64,000 nt of DNA from Eubacterium saphenum ATCC 49989 (GTDB lineage Bacteria > Bacillota > Clostridia > Peptostreptococcales > Anaerovoracaceae). The notes under the pieces are model-generated. The model saw only the letters and a program-made list of their open reading frames with translations. It did no database searches and was not told where the DNA came from. Positions 1 through 9,711 of this stretch are shown here, in pieces. Position 1 is the stretch's first letter; every line of letters starts with the position of its first letter. The stretch covers positions 369,824-433,823 of the forward strand of contig GG688422.1 in NCBI GenBank assembly GCA_000161975.1. Direction: 5' to 3'. Both the position numbers and the translations under genes were made by a program.

Positions 1-260
1 CTCTTTATCGCTTGACCTTTATTTGCCTACCTATAGCGTTAGGTAGGTCTTTTCTGGTTTTTTCTCGGTTGAAATCTCTCAGCAGTTATTTGATAACTTG
101 CTTTTCTCGATTTCTCTCTTCTTAAGATTACTTTCGTAATCTCCTGTGATACGTATTCAGTTTTCAATATGCATCCTAGGCTTTTTATTTGCCTTCCTCT
201 GAACGGGTTTTACTGCTCCGTTCAGCTCGCTCTCGCGTCTTTTACCACTTCCGTGGTTGG
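1..260 (-). other. 16S-23S internal transcribed spacer, distal part (partial)
   Basis: This stretch lies downstream of the tRNA-Ala gene on the minus strand and should lead to a 23S gene outside the window. It holds two clean stem-loops: arms CCTACCTA (26-33) and TAGGTAGG (40-47), and arms CTGAACGG (199-206) and CCGTTCAG (218-225). Neither is followed by a U-tract on the minus strand, so they look like spacer or processing structure, not terminators. I see no protein gene here. Confidence 0.7.
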
Positions 261-333
261 TGGAGAATAAGGGATTTGAACCCTTGACCCCCTGCGTGCA
301 AAGCAGGTGCTCTCCCAGCTGAGCTAATTCCCC
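261..333 (-). tRNA. tRNA-Ala (anticodon TGC)
   Basis: On the minus strand the sequence begins GGGGAATTAGCTCAGC and ends in TTCTCCA. It folds as a cloverleaf, and the anticodon loop TTTGCAC gives anticodon TGC. The 7-bp acceptor stem is GGGGAAT with ATTCTCC. The location 63 nt after the 16S 3' end is the common place for tRNA-Ala in a bacterial 16S-23S spacer. CCA is only partly present at the 3' end, so the tail is probably completed after transcription. Confidence 0.95.
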
Positions 334-363
334 ATGTTTTCTCCATGTTAAACAACAAAGAGA

Positions 364-389
364 AACTAAGATAGTGTAGAGAATATGTC
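364..389 (-). other. pre-16S processing stem, 3' strand
   Basis: This 26-nt segment just beyond the mature 16S 3' end is almost perfectly complementary to 2062-2086 in the 16S leader. Both contain the core TAGTGTAG when read on the plus strand. Such leader/trailer pairing brackets 16S in the precursor and is the usual RNase III substrate. The pairing is seen directly; the enzyme is inferred. Confidence 0.75.
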
Positions 390-393
390 TCCC

Positions 394-1910
<1,517 letters not shown>

Positions 1911-2061
1911 ATATAAAGACCGAAGTCTTTATACCTTGACTCAAAATTTCGCATGACGTTTTCTCATTCGAAATTATTGTTTTGAAATTGTACGGGATAG
2001 GTTCTTCTATCCTTCCATTTTTCATGGTTTGTACATTGTTTTGCAGGCTATCGCCTGCTTT

Positions 2062-2086
2062 GACAATATTTCTACACTATTTAGTT
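2062..2086 (-). other. pre-16S processing stem, 5' strand
   Basis: This is the leader half of the long-range duplex with 364-389. About 22 of 25 positions can pair, with one single-base bulge, and the mature 16S lies between the two arms. It supports co-transcription from the promoter at 2153-2181 and RNase III-type excision. Confidence 0.75.
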
Positions 2087-2152
2087 TTCAATGTCCACAG
2101 CGATTTACATCGCCCTGTTTTGCCGCTCCTTCTCTTGAAGCGAACATTGTAC

Positions 2153-2181
2153 ATTATAGAGCAACATTAAACCCGTGTCAA
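2153..2181 (-). promoter_or_regulatory. rRNA operon promoter (TTGACA-17-TATAAT)
   Basis: On the minus strand a perfect -35 TTGACA (2176-2181) and a perfect -10 TATAAT (2153-2158) are separated by 17 nt, about 240 nt before the mature 16S 5' end. This is a sigma-A consensus promoter of the kind expected for a strong stable-RNA operon. The rest of 1911-2303 is leader and intergenic DNA with no gene that I can support. Confidence 0.9.
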
Positions 2182-2303
2182 GAGAAAAATTAACTTTTTG
2201 CATTTTTTCCTCAACTTTTTTCGATAGGATTAATTAAACGATAGATTCTCTATAACGCTGTAAATATTCTACCACAAATTTTCGCATAGATAACAGGTAT
2301 CCG

Positions 2304-3110
2304 CTAATATTCTTCCTCTTTTTTATAATTCTTCAATATGGGCAAAACGTTACGCGCCCGCTTTACCTCACGAAAATCTATTTCTTCTACTATGCAACCC
2401 TCTTCTTCACCGCAGTTTCCAAGAGATATGCCAAGCGGATCTACTGCCATGCTGTTTGCAAACGATACATATATAGCATTTTCATCTCTTGCAGGAGAGC
2501 ACCCTGCAATGAATATTTGATTATCGACAGCCCGTTGCTTGAGTGTATTCTCCCAGTGCAAAGGTCCCGTTCTCATATTAAAGCTTCCGGGAACCAATAT
2601 GAGCTTCGCACCTCTATTTGTCATAGCTCTGAAAAGCTCAGGGAACCTTACGTCGAAGCAAAGACCGATTCCGATTTTTCCAAATTCCGTATCGACCACG
2701 GTGGCTGTAGTCCCGTTTTTTAGAAAAAGTGACTCCTTAAAGTGCATATCTTCAAAGTCAATATCGAAAAGATGGATTTTATCGTGTCTTGCTATTTCAT
2801 CTCCGTCTTTTGAAAACACAAATGACGTATTATATATATCTCCTTTTTCATCCTTAAACGGAATGCTTCCGCCCACAAAGTAGACCCCAAGATCACGTGC
2901 CAATGTTTTCATAAACCTATAGCATCCGCCATCTCTTCCTTCAGCATAATTTTTTATATACCTGTTGGAATAAGGCGTGTTCCACATCTCAGGTATGCAT
3001 ATGACATCAGCACCCATATCCTTAGCTCTGAGAGCAGTTTTTCTAACAGATTCTATGGAGTCGTCTTTATTTTCATATACCTTAGTCTGGCATAAACCGA
3101 GTTTAAACAT
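2304..3110 (-). CDS. carbon-nitrogen hydrolase (nitrilase superfamily, omega-amidase-like)
   Basis: A 268-residue cytoplasmic amidase of the nitrilase superfamily. The Glu-Lys-Cys triad is visible: Glu41 in CIPEMWNTPYSN, Lys in RHDKIHLFDI (about residue 112), and Cys in GLCFDVRFPEL (about residue 150). The CFDVRFPEL context and the length match omega-amidase/NIT2-like enzymes, which hydrolyse alpha-ketoglutaramate or alpha-ketosuccinamate. The exact substrate is inferred from family resemblance only. The ATG at 3110 follows a GAGGAG ribosome site. The gene is 17 nt downstream of the Nudix gene and is probably co-transcribed with it. A wider role in metabolite repair fits a Nudix neighbour. 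Confidence 0.9.
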   Translation of the reverse strand: MFKLGLCQTKVYENKDDSIESVRKTALRAKDMGADVICIPEMWNTPYSNRYIKNYAEGRDGGCYRFMKTLARDLGVYFVGGSIPFKDEKGDIYNTSFVFSKDGDEIARHDKIHLFDIDFEDMHFKESLFLKNGTTATVVDTEFGKIGIGLCFDVRFPELFRAMTNRGAKLILVPGSFNMRTGPLHWENTLKQRAVDNQIFIAGCSPARDENAIYVSFANSMAVDPLGISLGNCGEEEGCIVEEIDFREVKRARNVLPILKNYKKEEEY

Positions 3111-3127
3111 CCTTCTCTCCTCATCCG

Positions 3128-3781
3128 CTACACATCAGGCATCTTTTCGCCTTGAAGCGTCCTTATAAAATGTAGCGTAATTCTCGCCGTAAGACCCCAT
3201 ATTACTTCATCTTTGTAATTTATAACGGGCACCTTCACATTTCCTGTACGCCAAGAATAGTCGGGATTCATCTTTACCTCTCTATACGGAAAATCTTTCG
3301 TCTTATCTATACGCACTCCCATATCGTAAATTTTCGGGGTAGCTCTTTCAAGGAAGGAAATCGGCACGCTGAATGTATGTTTCACCTCGTTTGGATTTAA
3401 GATGAGTTCTTTTGAAAAATCGCTTTCAGAGCCGGTATAACGCACGATATATGGATGCAATATGATGCCCGCATAGGTCACCAAATTGTCCATTTCGGTA
3501 ATGAGCTCCGTATTTTCCTGCGAAATTCCCGTTTCTTCATAAAGCTCTCTAAAGGCACACTCTTCTGCAGTCTCGCCTTCATCCATTTCGCCTCCCGGCA
3601 AACACGTTTCACCGGGCTGCCTGTCCATATGTTCTGAACGAACCTCATAAAGTATGCAAGGCTCTCCGTTTGCATAATGTAGCAAAATCACCACAGAAAA
3701 TTCATTGTATTTACCTATCCATGAAATATTACGTTTTGAATAAATCCGTGCTATTTTATCCGATAACGATTGAATATCCAC
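3128..3781 (-). CDS. Nudix hydrolase, CoA pyrophosphatase type
   Basis: A Nudix hydrolase of about 217 residues. The Nudix box fits GX5EX7REUXEEXGU exactly (GGEMDEGETAEECAFRELYE, then ETGI). Just before it is the block RSEHMDRQPGETCLPGG, resembling the motif of NUDT7/NUDT8-type enzymes that cleave coenzyme A or acyl-CoA to phosphopantetheine and 3',5'-ADP. The family is clear and the CoA substrate is inferred from that motif. An upstream GTG at 3811 keeps the frame open, but the GTG at 3781 has an AGAGGGG ribosome site five bases ahead, so I prefer it. The gene lies 36 nt after the P-loop ATPase gene. Confidence 0.88.
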   Translation of the reverse strand: MDIQSLSDKIARIYSKRNISWIGKYNEFSVVILLHYANGEPCILYEVRSEHMDRQPGETCLPGGEMDEGETAEECAFRELYEETGISQENTELITEMDNLVTYAGIILHPYIVRYTGSESDFSKELILNPNEVKHTFSVPISFLERATPKIYDMGVRIDKTKDFPYREVKMNPDYSWRTGNVKVPVINYKDEVIWGLTARITLHFIRTLQGEKMPDV

Positions 3782-3817
3782 AAGAACCCCTCTCAATATC
3801 TTTGGCCGCACCGGAAA

Positions 3818-4240
3818 TTAAGATATAATCTTGCAGCCGTTATAGTCCATGCCTATAAGTTCTTCCTTAGATGCACTCACGCTGACTATGAATTCCGTTT
3901 GGTATTCAGCAGAAATATCCTTAAGTCTATCGATAAATTCAGGCATGTTACCTAAGGTAATGTCCGCATGTCTTAAAACTCCGTCTATAAATACCGTGTC
4001 CACATCTCTATCCATGCCCAAAACGCCATAGAGGAAGCCTATGTATTCATCTGAATTAGTTATATGAACGAAATCCTCCATGCATATTACCCTTATTCGG
4101 TACTTAAGGTCGTACGTGAGCCTATGGTTCTTGTTTATGTATATTACGTTGCCTTGACTTTTTTCGACCTTTTCATTTGCAAGCTCTATCATCCTCTTGG
4201 TCTTTCCACTGCCTTTGTGACCCATTATCATCTTAACCAT
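3818..4240 (-). CDS. small P-loop ATP-binding protein
   Basis: A 140-residue protein starting MVKMIMGHKGSGKTKRM, where GHKGSGKTK is a Walker A motif at residues 7-15. A hydrophobic strand ending in Asp (VDTVFIDGVLR, about residue 85) looks like Walker B. There is no signal peptide or membrane segment. Clostridia carry similar short ATPases of unknown function, sometimes misnamed twitching-motility protein. I do not know its substrate. The ATG follows AAGGAGG with good spacing. It may be transcribed from TTGTTA-17-TATAAT at 4278-4306, with the Nudix and amidase genes downstream. Confidence 0.75.
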   Translation of the reverse strand: MVKMIMGHKGSGKTKRMIELANEKVEKSQGNVIYINKNHRLTYDLKYRIRVICMEDFVHITNSDEYIGFLYGVLGMDRDVDTVFIDGVLRHADITLGNMPEFIDRLKDISAEYQTEFIVSVSASKEELIGMDYNGCKIIS

Positions 4241-4277
4241 AACACCCTCCTTAATTACCTCAGACTAATACAATGTT

Positions 4278-4306
4278 ATTATACCCTCTAGGCGTAACTA
4301 TAACAA
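4278..4306 (-). promoter_or_regulatory. promoter of the P-loop ATPase / Nudix / amidase genes (TTGTTA-17-TATAAT)
   Basis: On the minus strand -35 TTGTTA (4301-4306) and -10 TATAAT (4278-4283) are spaced by 17 nt, 38 nt before the ATPase start. It sits between the 41-codon gene and the ATPase gene. Confidence 0.55.
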
Positions 4307-4317
4307 GCAGTAAGCAG

Positions 4318-4443
4318 TTATTCTAAATTTTCGAATAACTGATTTTTCATCAAATCCACTACAATTAATTTTTTAAGATGATAATTTATAGTATTGCCTC
4401 CTACATTATAAGGAACTTCTATCATTTTTTTATATTGTTGCAT
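4318..4443 (-). CDS. hypothetical small protein (41 aa)
   Basis: A short gene encoding MQQYKKMIEVPYNVGGNTIN followed by 21 more residues ending LFENLE. AAAGGAG precedes the ATG by about nine bases. The predicted product is soluble and mildly basic, with a possible C-terminal helix rich in Leu, Lys and Val. A 9-bp hairpin (arms 4315-4323 and 4333-4341) overlaps the stop codon and could end or stabilise the message. I do not recognise a family. It lies upstream of the P-loop ATPase on the same strand and diverges from the lipoprotein gene at 4557. The good ribosome site is the main support. Confidence 0.5.
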   Translation of the reverse strand: MQQYKKMIEVPYNVGGNTINYHLKKLIVVDLMKNQLFENLE

Positions 4444-4489
4444 ATATGACATCTCCTTTTAAAAAACATAAAAATAATCTTTTCCATCT

Positions 4490-4518
4490 TTGACATTCGA
4501 TGATTTTTTTTGCAAAAT
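4490..4518 (+). promoter_or_regulatory. promoter of the Lys-rich lipoprotein gene
   Basis: A TTGACA box (4490-4495) is followed after 17 nt by CAAAAT (4513-4518), about 38 nt before the ATG at 4557. The -35 is perfect and the -10 is weak. Confidence 0.45.
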
Positions 4519-4556
4519 ATATGTGATAAATTCTTTTGCTAAAAAGGAGAAACAAA

Positions 4557-6149
4557 ATGAATACCAATAAAGCAATCAATGCTAAACGAGTACTTTCGCT
4601 CATCACCGCCCTTTTTCTATGCACGAGCCTCATATTTTTAACAGGTTGCAAAAAGAAAGAGAAATCTGAGGGAAGCGATGAAAAGTCATATTATGCAACG
4701 CTAAATAAAACAATAATGCCGGCTGACAAAATCAAAGACCTGCCGGCGCTTTTCAAGGCAATAAAAAAAGAAGCAAAGGAACATAAGCTCAGCCTTGAAA
4801 GTTATAAGCTAACCAGTCTTAAGAAATCAACATTAAAAAAGAAGAAAATTCGTCTTAAAAAAAACCTCGAAAGAAAGTGGAAGGAATCTTACGAGTACAG
4901 CAATGAAAAACTCTCAGACAAACAGAAAAAAGAGATTCTCGATAAAATGACAGGCGAAATGCTGCTAAAAAGCACAAACGGATACATGGTTCTCACTAAA
5001 AAAGCAAAATCAAATGCTAAATCTAAAAAGAGCATTGCAGCAAAACTCATAGTCGGAATAAATACATACGAAAGAGAAGAATTCGAAAAATCCTTGGAAG
5101 ATGCCAGGGCCGCTCTGGCATCAGTGGTACAATCAAGCCCTGAAAAAAACGTTTCTCTTGTAATCTACTCTAAAGACATTCCTAAATCACGGCTCAAAGC
5201 TATAATTAAAAAGAATGCAAACAAAGCAAAGCTCATAAACTTTTTCCACGGCTCAAAACCTTCTGTAAACATCGAAACGCCTTACAGAAAAACCTTGGAG
5301 ATATACCAAAATATTTCGTATTCAAAAAACAAACACAAGGCCGCTTTCAAGATAACCGTTAGCGATTTAAGGCAAAATTCCAAATTCACATCTTCTAAAT
5401 ACTTTATAAACCCTATAAAGAAAATTTCAGACATTTCAGCAGACCTCGGGAACAGAAATATAAGCCATTCTCTTACGGACTTTTACGGAAAACTTTCAGA
5501 AGACAGAAGACGCGAAACGATATCCGCTGTATTTACAATAGATAAAACACACGAATCCGACCTTCTCAGCAAGTTTAGAAGATTCAAATCACAGCTTTCA
5601 AGCCTTGCTAAGGTAAATAGCAGCGACTTTGATTTCGAAGTAACAAAGGTGAGCCCGCCTAAGAAAGTCTATTCGAAAAAAACATATGAAAGCCTCACTA
5701 CGATGCTATACACCTCCCCATATGGATTTAGGATGGATGATGATGAAAAAAAGATCACAGGAGCAATACAGATAGCAAAGATAGATTCTTCAAAGAAGAC
5801 ACAGCGTTTAACCATAAACATCGCATCATTCAATAAGGAATCCCTAAATCAGTTATCACAAAACATCAAGGCTTGCGCATTATTTTCTAAAATGAAACTA
5901 AAGGAAGTACAGGCAGTGCAAGATAAAAAGCTAAACGAAGACAGCAAATTTCTAAACGGCATAAAACACACAGTCAAAGGCATAAAAGGCGTATGTCCCA
6001 TCGTTCAAAACTTAGATCCTAAGGAACTTACAATTTTAGGACAGATATCCAAAAATAGCGAGGCGATAAACTTCATAATGCCTGCTGAGGAAAATTATTC
6101 CAAGACCACAACCCTTCAAAAATTACTGAAGCTAGCCTGCGAATCATAG
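4557..6149 (+). CDS. Lys-rich predicted lipoprotein, unknown function
   Basis: A 530-residue exported protein. The N-terminus has a basic start, a hydrophobic stretch (about residues 12-28) and a lipobox LTGC with Cys31, so it should be lipid-anchored on the outer face of the membrane. The rest is rich in Lys and Ser with no transmembrane segment and no domain that I recognise. An upstream TTG at 4536 keeps the frame open, but AAAGGAG sits correctly before the ATG at 4557. It is the first of several very basic exported proteins in this window. The next gene on the strand, a DMT permease, starts 75 nt downstream. Confidence 0.8.
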   Translation: MNTNKAINAKRVLSLITALFLCTSLIFLTGCKKKEKSEGSDEKSYYATLNKTIMPADKIKDLPALFKAIKKEAKEHKLSLESYKLTSLKKSTLKKKKIRLKKNLERKWKESYEYSNEKLSDKQKKEILDKMTGEMLLKSTNGYMVLTKKAKSNAKSKKSIAAKLIVGINTYEREEFEKSLEDARAALASVVQSSPEKNVSLVIYSKDIPKSRLKAIIKKNANKAKLINFFHGSKPSVNIETPYRKTLEIYQNISYSKNKHKAAFKITVSDLRQNSKFTSSKYFINPIKKISDISADLGNRNISHSLTDFYGKLSEDRRRETISAVFTIDKTHESDLLSKFRRFKSQLSSLAKVNSSDFDFEVTKVSPPKKVYSKKTYESLTTMLYTSPYGFRMDDDEKKITGAIQIAKIDSSKKTQRLTINIASFNKESLNQLSQNIKACALFSKMKLKEVQAVQDKKLNEDSKFLNGIKHTVKGIKGVCPIVQNLDPKELTILGQISKNSEAINFIMPAEENYSKTTTLQKLLKLACES

Positions 6150-6223
6150 GTGAAATTCATAGGAATTTTCTTGTAAATTATATTATAATTTAGATATGTA
6201 TACTTTTGTTTAAGGAGGCAACT

Positions 6224-7204
6224 ATGAAACACCTCAAGGGAAACTTATTGTTATTTGTAACTTCATTAATTTGGGGTACGGCATTTGTAGCGCAAAGTGC
6301 AAGCATGAAGCATATTGGACCATTTACCTTTAACTTCATAAGATGCTCTATTTCCATCCTCTGCATAACGCCTGTAATGCTGATGTCATTTAAAAAATAC
6401 AAATTGACAAATTCAAATGCCGCGCCTTCAGATCACACCGGCCTCTACAAAAGAATCTCAGACAGGTGCGACAACCTATATGACAAGGAAAAATCAATAA
6501 AATTCAAACACGTGATAGTGGGCATAATATGTGGCACGGCTCTCTTCATAGCTATGTCCCTTCAACAAAAAGGCATGGTATATACTTCCGTAACAAATGC
6601 GGGCTTTATAACTGCGATGTACATCGTTATGGTGCCTATATTGAACATAATATTCAAACGTTACCCAAGACCGATTACAGTACTATGTGTCATAGCTGCA
6701 GTGTTTGGGCTGTACCTATTGACGGTACCTGAAAATGGAGGATTCAGCGCAGTAAATAAAGGTGATGTATATATGATCATTTCTGCACTTGGATTTTCAG
6801 TACAGATAATTGCTGTGGAGCATTTAGCAAAAAAGCTTGACGGCGTTACCATATCATGGGTGCAATTCATAATGTGTGCATTGCTCGCATTGCCATCTAT
6901 ATTCATATTCAATGAAAATGTGAATCTGGATTCCATATTGGCGGCTAAGGTATCCATCTTATATGCGGGCGCTCTATCAGGCGGCCTTGCCTACACACTG
7001 CAAATTGTAGGCCAAAAGGATACGGAACCCACCATCGCATCCCTTATAATGAGCCTCGAATCTGTATTTGCCGTGATTGCAGGCATAATAATTTTGCACG
7101 AAAGCCCGACCACCAGAACTTTGCTGGGCTGTGCAATAATGTTTGCTGCAATAGTAATATCACAAATACCTTCAAAGAAAAAGAATGATAAATTAACGGT
7201 ATAA
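6224..7204 (+). CDS. EamA-family (DMT superfamily) permease
   Basis: An integral membrane protein of about 326 residues with two EamA repeats and roughly ten transmembrane helices. The N-terminal SLIWGTAFVAQSASMKHIGP is characteristic of the first EamA repeat, and ASLIMSLESVFAVIAGIIIL is the corresponding block of the second. Members export or import amino acids, nucleotide precursors and other small metabolites; the substrate cannot be read from sequence. A soluble loop of about 45 residues between the first helices is somewhat long. The start at 6224 is chosen because AAGGAGG lies five bases ahead, while the in-frame TTG at 6206 has no such site. It is 11 nt upstream of the mutase gene, so the two are probably co-transcribed. 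Confidence 0.9.
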   Translation: MKHLKGNLLLFVTSLIWGTAFVAQSASMKHIGPFTFNFIRCSISILCITPVMLMSFKKYKLTNSNAAPSDHTGLYKRISDRCDNLYDKEKSIKFKHVIVGIICGTALFIAMSLQQKGMVYTSVTNAGFITAMYIVMVPILNIIFKRYPRPITVLCVIAAVFGLYLLTVPENGGFSAVNKGDVYMIISALGFSVQIIAVEHLAKKLDGVTISWVQFIMCALLALPSIFIFNENVNLDSILAAKVSILYAGALSGGLAYTLQIVGQKDTEPTIASLIMSLESVFAVIAGIIILHESPTTRTLLGCAIMFAAIVISQIPSKKKNDKLTV

Positions 7205-7215
7205 CGGAGATACAT

Positions 7216-8679
7216 ATGAGTATATTAGACCTTCAAAGCGGTAGCGATGTTAGAGGAACAGCTACAGGCAAAGATGTAAAATTTACAGAAGAAGCGGCGT
7301 ATAAAATAGGTGCAGGCTTTACTTCGTGGCTTAAGAAAAGAGGCATATCCAATATTAAAATTGCCCTCGGCCATGATCCCCGCCCTACAGCGCAAAGCCT
7401 TACGGGTGCATTCACGAAAGGTGCTGAAAACGGCGGAGCAACAGTCCTTAACTTTGGGCTGTCCACTACCCCTGCAATATTCATGGCAACTAAATTTTGC
7501 GATATAAATGCCGATGCAGGTGTAATGTTTACGGCAAGTCACCTAGGTAAAGAATGGAACGGAATAAAGTTTTTTACAAAAGAAGGCGGGCTTTCAAAAG
7601 ATGACGTAAAGGAACTATTAACTTTGGCGGATAATGTTCACGTCAAGGACATTACTTCAGATAACGAAATAAATGAATCCGATCTACTTATGAGCCTTTA
7701 TGCAAAGCATCTACGCAATATAATTTCTGATAACTTCAACAAAACAACGCCGCTTGAGGGACTTAAAATCATGGTAGACAGCGGTAATGGAAGCGGGGGC
7801 TTCTTTGCAACTGAGGTTCTTAAAAACTTAGGCGCAGATATTACGGGAAGCCAATTTCTGAATCCCGATCCTGAATTCCCGAACCACCCTGCCAATCCCG
7901 AAAACGAGGATGCGATCAAATCCGCTACATCAGCCTGCCTTAAAAGTTCACCGGACATAGGCATAATATTTGATACGGATGTCGATAGATGCGCCGCTAT
8001 CGCCGGAGACGGTACACTTCTCGGAGGAGAAAAGCTGATTGCCCTGCTTGCAAAAACTATAACTTCTACGAATCCAAACGAAACCATCGTAACGGACAGC
8101 GTAGTAAGCGGTAAGCTCACGGAATTTATAGAATCTCTAGGACTTAGGCACCTGAGATATAAACGAGGTTATAGAAACGTCATAGATAAATCCAAACAGT
8201 TAAATGAAAGCGGATCCGCCTCTCCACTAGCGATAGAAACATCGGGTCACTGTGCATTTAAAAACAACTACTTTCTCGACGATGGAGCGTATCTTGCCGC
8301 AATGCTGATAGTTTTAGCCGCCAAACAGAAGGAAGAAAACTCTGATATAAAAGCATTGATTGCGGATTACCCCGAACCTAAGGATAAAAGAAACTATAGA
8401 CTCAAAATAACAGTCCATGACTACGTAGAAGCCGGTACTAAAATACAAGAGGCATGTAAAAATACTCTAAAGACTACCGACAAATATAAGATAATAACCC
8501 CTACCTGCGAAGGCACTCGAATAGAATTCCCAAATGGCTGGATGCTAATAAGAATGTCCCTTCATGAGCCGCTCCTTGTGATAAATGCAGAATCATATGA
8601 AGAATCAGGCTGTGATGAACTTATAGGATTAATAACTCCTTGCCTTGAAAAGGGAGGAGCGGATACATCAGCTCTCTAG
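7216..8679 (+). CDS. phosphomannomutase / phosphoglucomutase family protein
   Basis: A 487-residue alpha-D-phosphohexomutase that interconverts hexose 6- and 1-phosphates for sugar-nucleotide synthesis. The metal loop FDTDVDR (about residue 254), a sugar-binding ETSGH motif and a C-terminal phosphate loop RMSLHEP are visible. The catalytic serine loop reads TASHLG where the family normally has TASHNP; the Ser itself is kept. The C-terminal motif is closest to the PMM/PGM subgroup. The gene overlaps the convergent epimerase gene by 12 bp at the 3' ends. Context with the sugar epimerase and cytidylyltransferase suggests a role in surface glycan precursors. Confidence 0.9.
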   Translation: MSILDLQSGSDVRGTATGKDVKFTEEAAYKIGAGFTSWLKKRGISNIKIALGHDPRPTAQSLTGAFTKGAENGGATVLNFGLSTTPAIFMATKFCDINADAGVMFTASHLGKEWNGIKFFTKEGGLSKDDVKELLTLADNVHVKDITSDNEINESDLLMSLYAKHLRNIISDNFNKTTPLEGLKIMVDSGNGSGGFFATEVLKNLGADITGSQFLNPDPEFPNHPANPENEDAIKSATSACLKSSPDIGIIFDTDVDRCAAIAGDGTLLGGEKLIALLAKTITSTNPNETIVTDSVVSGKLTEFIESLGLRHLRYKRGYRNVIDKSKQLNESGSASPLAIETSGHCAFKNNYFLDDGAYLAAMLIVLAAKQKEENSDIKALIADYPEPKDKRNYRLKITVHDYVEAGTKIQEACKNTLKTTDKYKIITPTCEGTRIEFPNGWMLIRMSLHEPLLVINAESYEESGCDELIGLITPCLEKGGADTSAL

Positions 8680-9702
8680 ATATTCTACGGTGCGTTTTAT
8701 TCCCTGAGCTAAAGTATTTTTAGGACTCCACCCGAGTCCTTTTAATTTTCTGCTGTTTAAAATTCCTCGCTTGAATGGTGCGGTACCTGCAAGAGCCTGA
8801 TCTTCAGGTATCGAAAATACCAACTTTATATTCCTGTCGCTGTTTACCTCCACCATTTTTTCGGCAAGCTCTCTTATGCTCACCACGGAATCCTCACTGC
8901 TGATATTATATGCGACTTCATCCGGCGAAGAATTTAAAAGTATGTAAAACACAGCTGACACGGCGTCGGCGATATAGGTATACGTCCTGATGGCAGTTCC
9001 TTCACTCTTTAAAACTATATCCCTGTTATTCACTACATCCCTAAAAAAATCCGCCTGCACTCTTCCATCATCTATGCTCATGCCGGGACCGAATGTGTGA
9101 GCTAACCTCGCTATTTTGGTATTCAAGCCATATTGTTGCTTAAAGGATACACACATGGTCTCAGCCGCTTTTTTCCCTTCAGGGTATGATGATCTCGGTT
9201 GTAACGGATCTACAAGCCCGTATACGTCTTCTGTAAATTCCGTTTGATTTTCGTATGGCTCTCCATATATTTCACGACTTGAAATAAAGAGATAACCTGA
9301 GGAATTTGATTTTTCGGCAAGTTTCAATGTATTCCAAGCTCCCAAAGCATTTGCCCCTATTGTTCCTACCGGGTCATCCTTCATTATGAGAGGACTCGCA
9401 GGGCTTGCCGTATGAAGGATGTAGTCAAATTTAACATCCGTATCTATTGGATCTACCACACTCTGCCGTATTACCTCTATCTCATTTCTTATCTCTTCAC
9501 TTAACTTATTAGGGTTTCGCATGAGTCCGTATAATTTCATGTTGTACCCCTTGGTTTTATTCAAAACAACAAATGTAGACATTATATAGCTACCGAGCAT
9601 TCCGCTTGCCCCTGTAAGAAGTATAGTCTTTCCTTTGAGCCTGTCCCAATTTATATCTTCTGCTATTATTCTTTCGATATCTTCACTTATTATCCTGTTC
9701 AT
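8668..9702 (-). CDS. NAD-dependent epimerase/dehydratase (extended SDR)
   Basis: A 344-residue extended short-chain dehydrogenase. The Rossmann motif is GASGMLGSYI (about residues 31-40), the catalytic YxxxK is in SSYPEGKKAAE, and SSREIYG supplies the catalytic Ser region. It resembles UDP-glucuronate decarboxylases and dTDP-glucose 4,6-dehydratases acting on nucleotide sugars, but its substrate is not resolved. It follows the cytidylyltransferase gene by nine bases with AGGAG before the ATG, so the two probably work together on a CDP- or other nucleotide-linked surface sugar or polyol. Confidence 0.85.
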   Translation of the reverse strand: MNRIISEDIERIIAEDINWDRLKGKTILLTGASGMLGSYIMSTFVVLNKTKGYNMKLYGLMRNPNKLSEEIRNEIEVIRQSVVDPIDTDVKFDYILHTASPASPLIMKDDPVGTIGANALGAWNTLKLAEKSNSSGYLFISSREIYGEPYENQTEFTEDVYGLVDPLQPRSSYPEGKKAAETMCVSFKQQYGLNTKIARLAHTFGPGMSIDDGRVQADFFRDVVNNRDIVLKSEGTAIRTYTYIADAVSAVFYILLNSSPDEVAYNISSEDSVVSIRELAEKMVEVNSDRNIKLVFSIPEDQALAGTAPFKRGILNSRKLKGLGWSPKNTLAQGIKRTVEYLES

Positions 9703-9711
9703 ATGTTTCTC

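Noticed and set aside
26..47. Hairpin with a following T-rich plus-strand stretch, read as a plus-strand terminator
   Set aside because: No plus-strand gene precedes it, and the sequence lies in the minus-strand rRNA spacer, so a processing or spacer structure is more likely.
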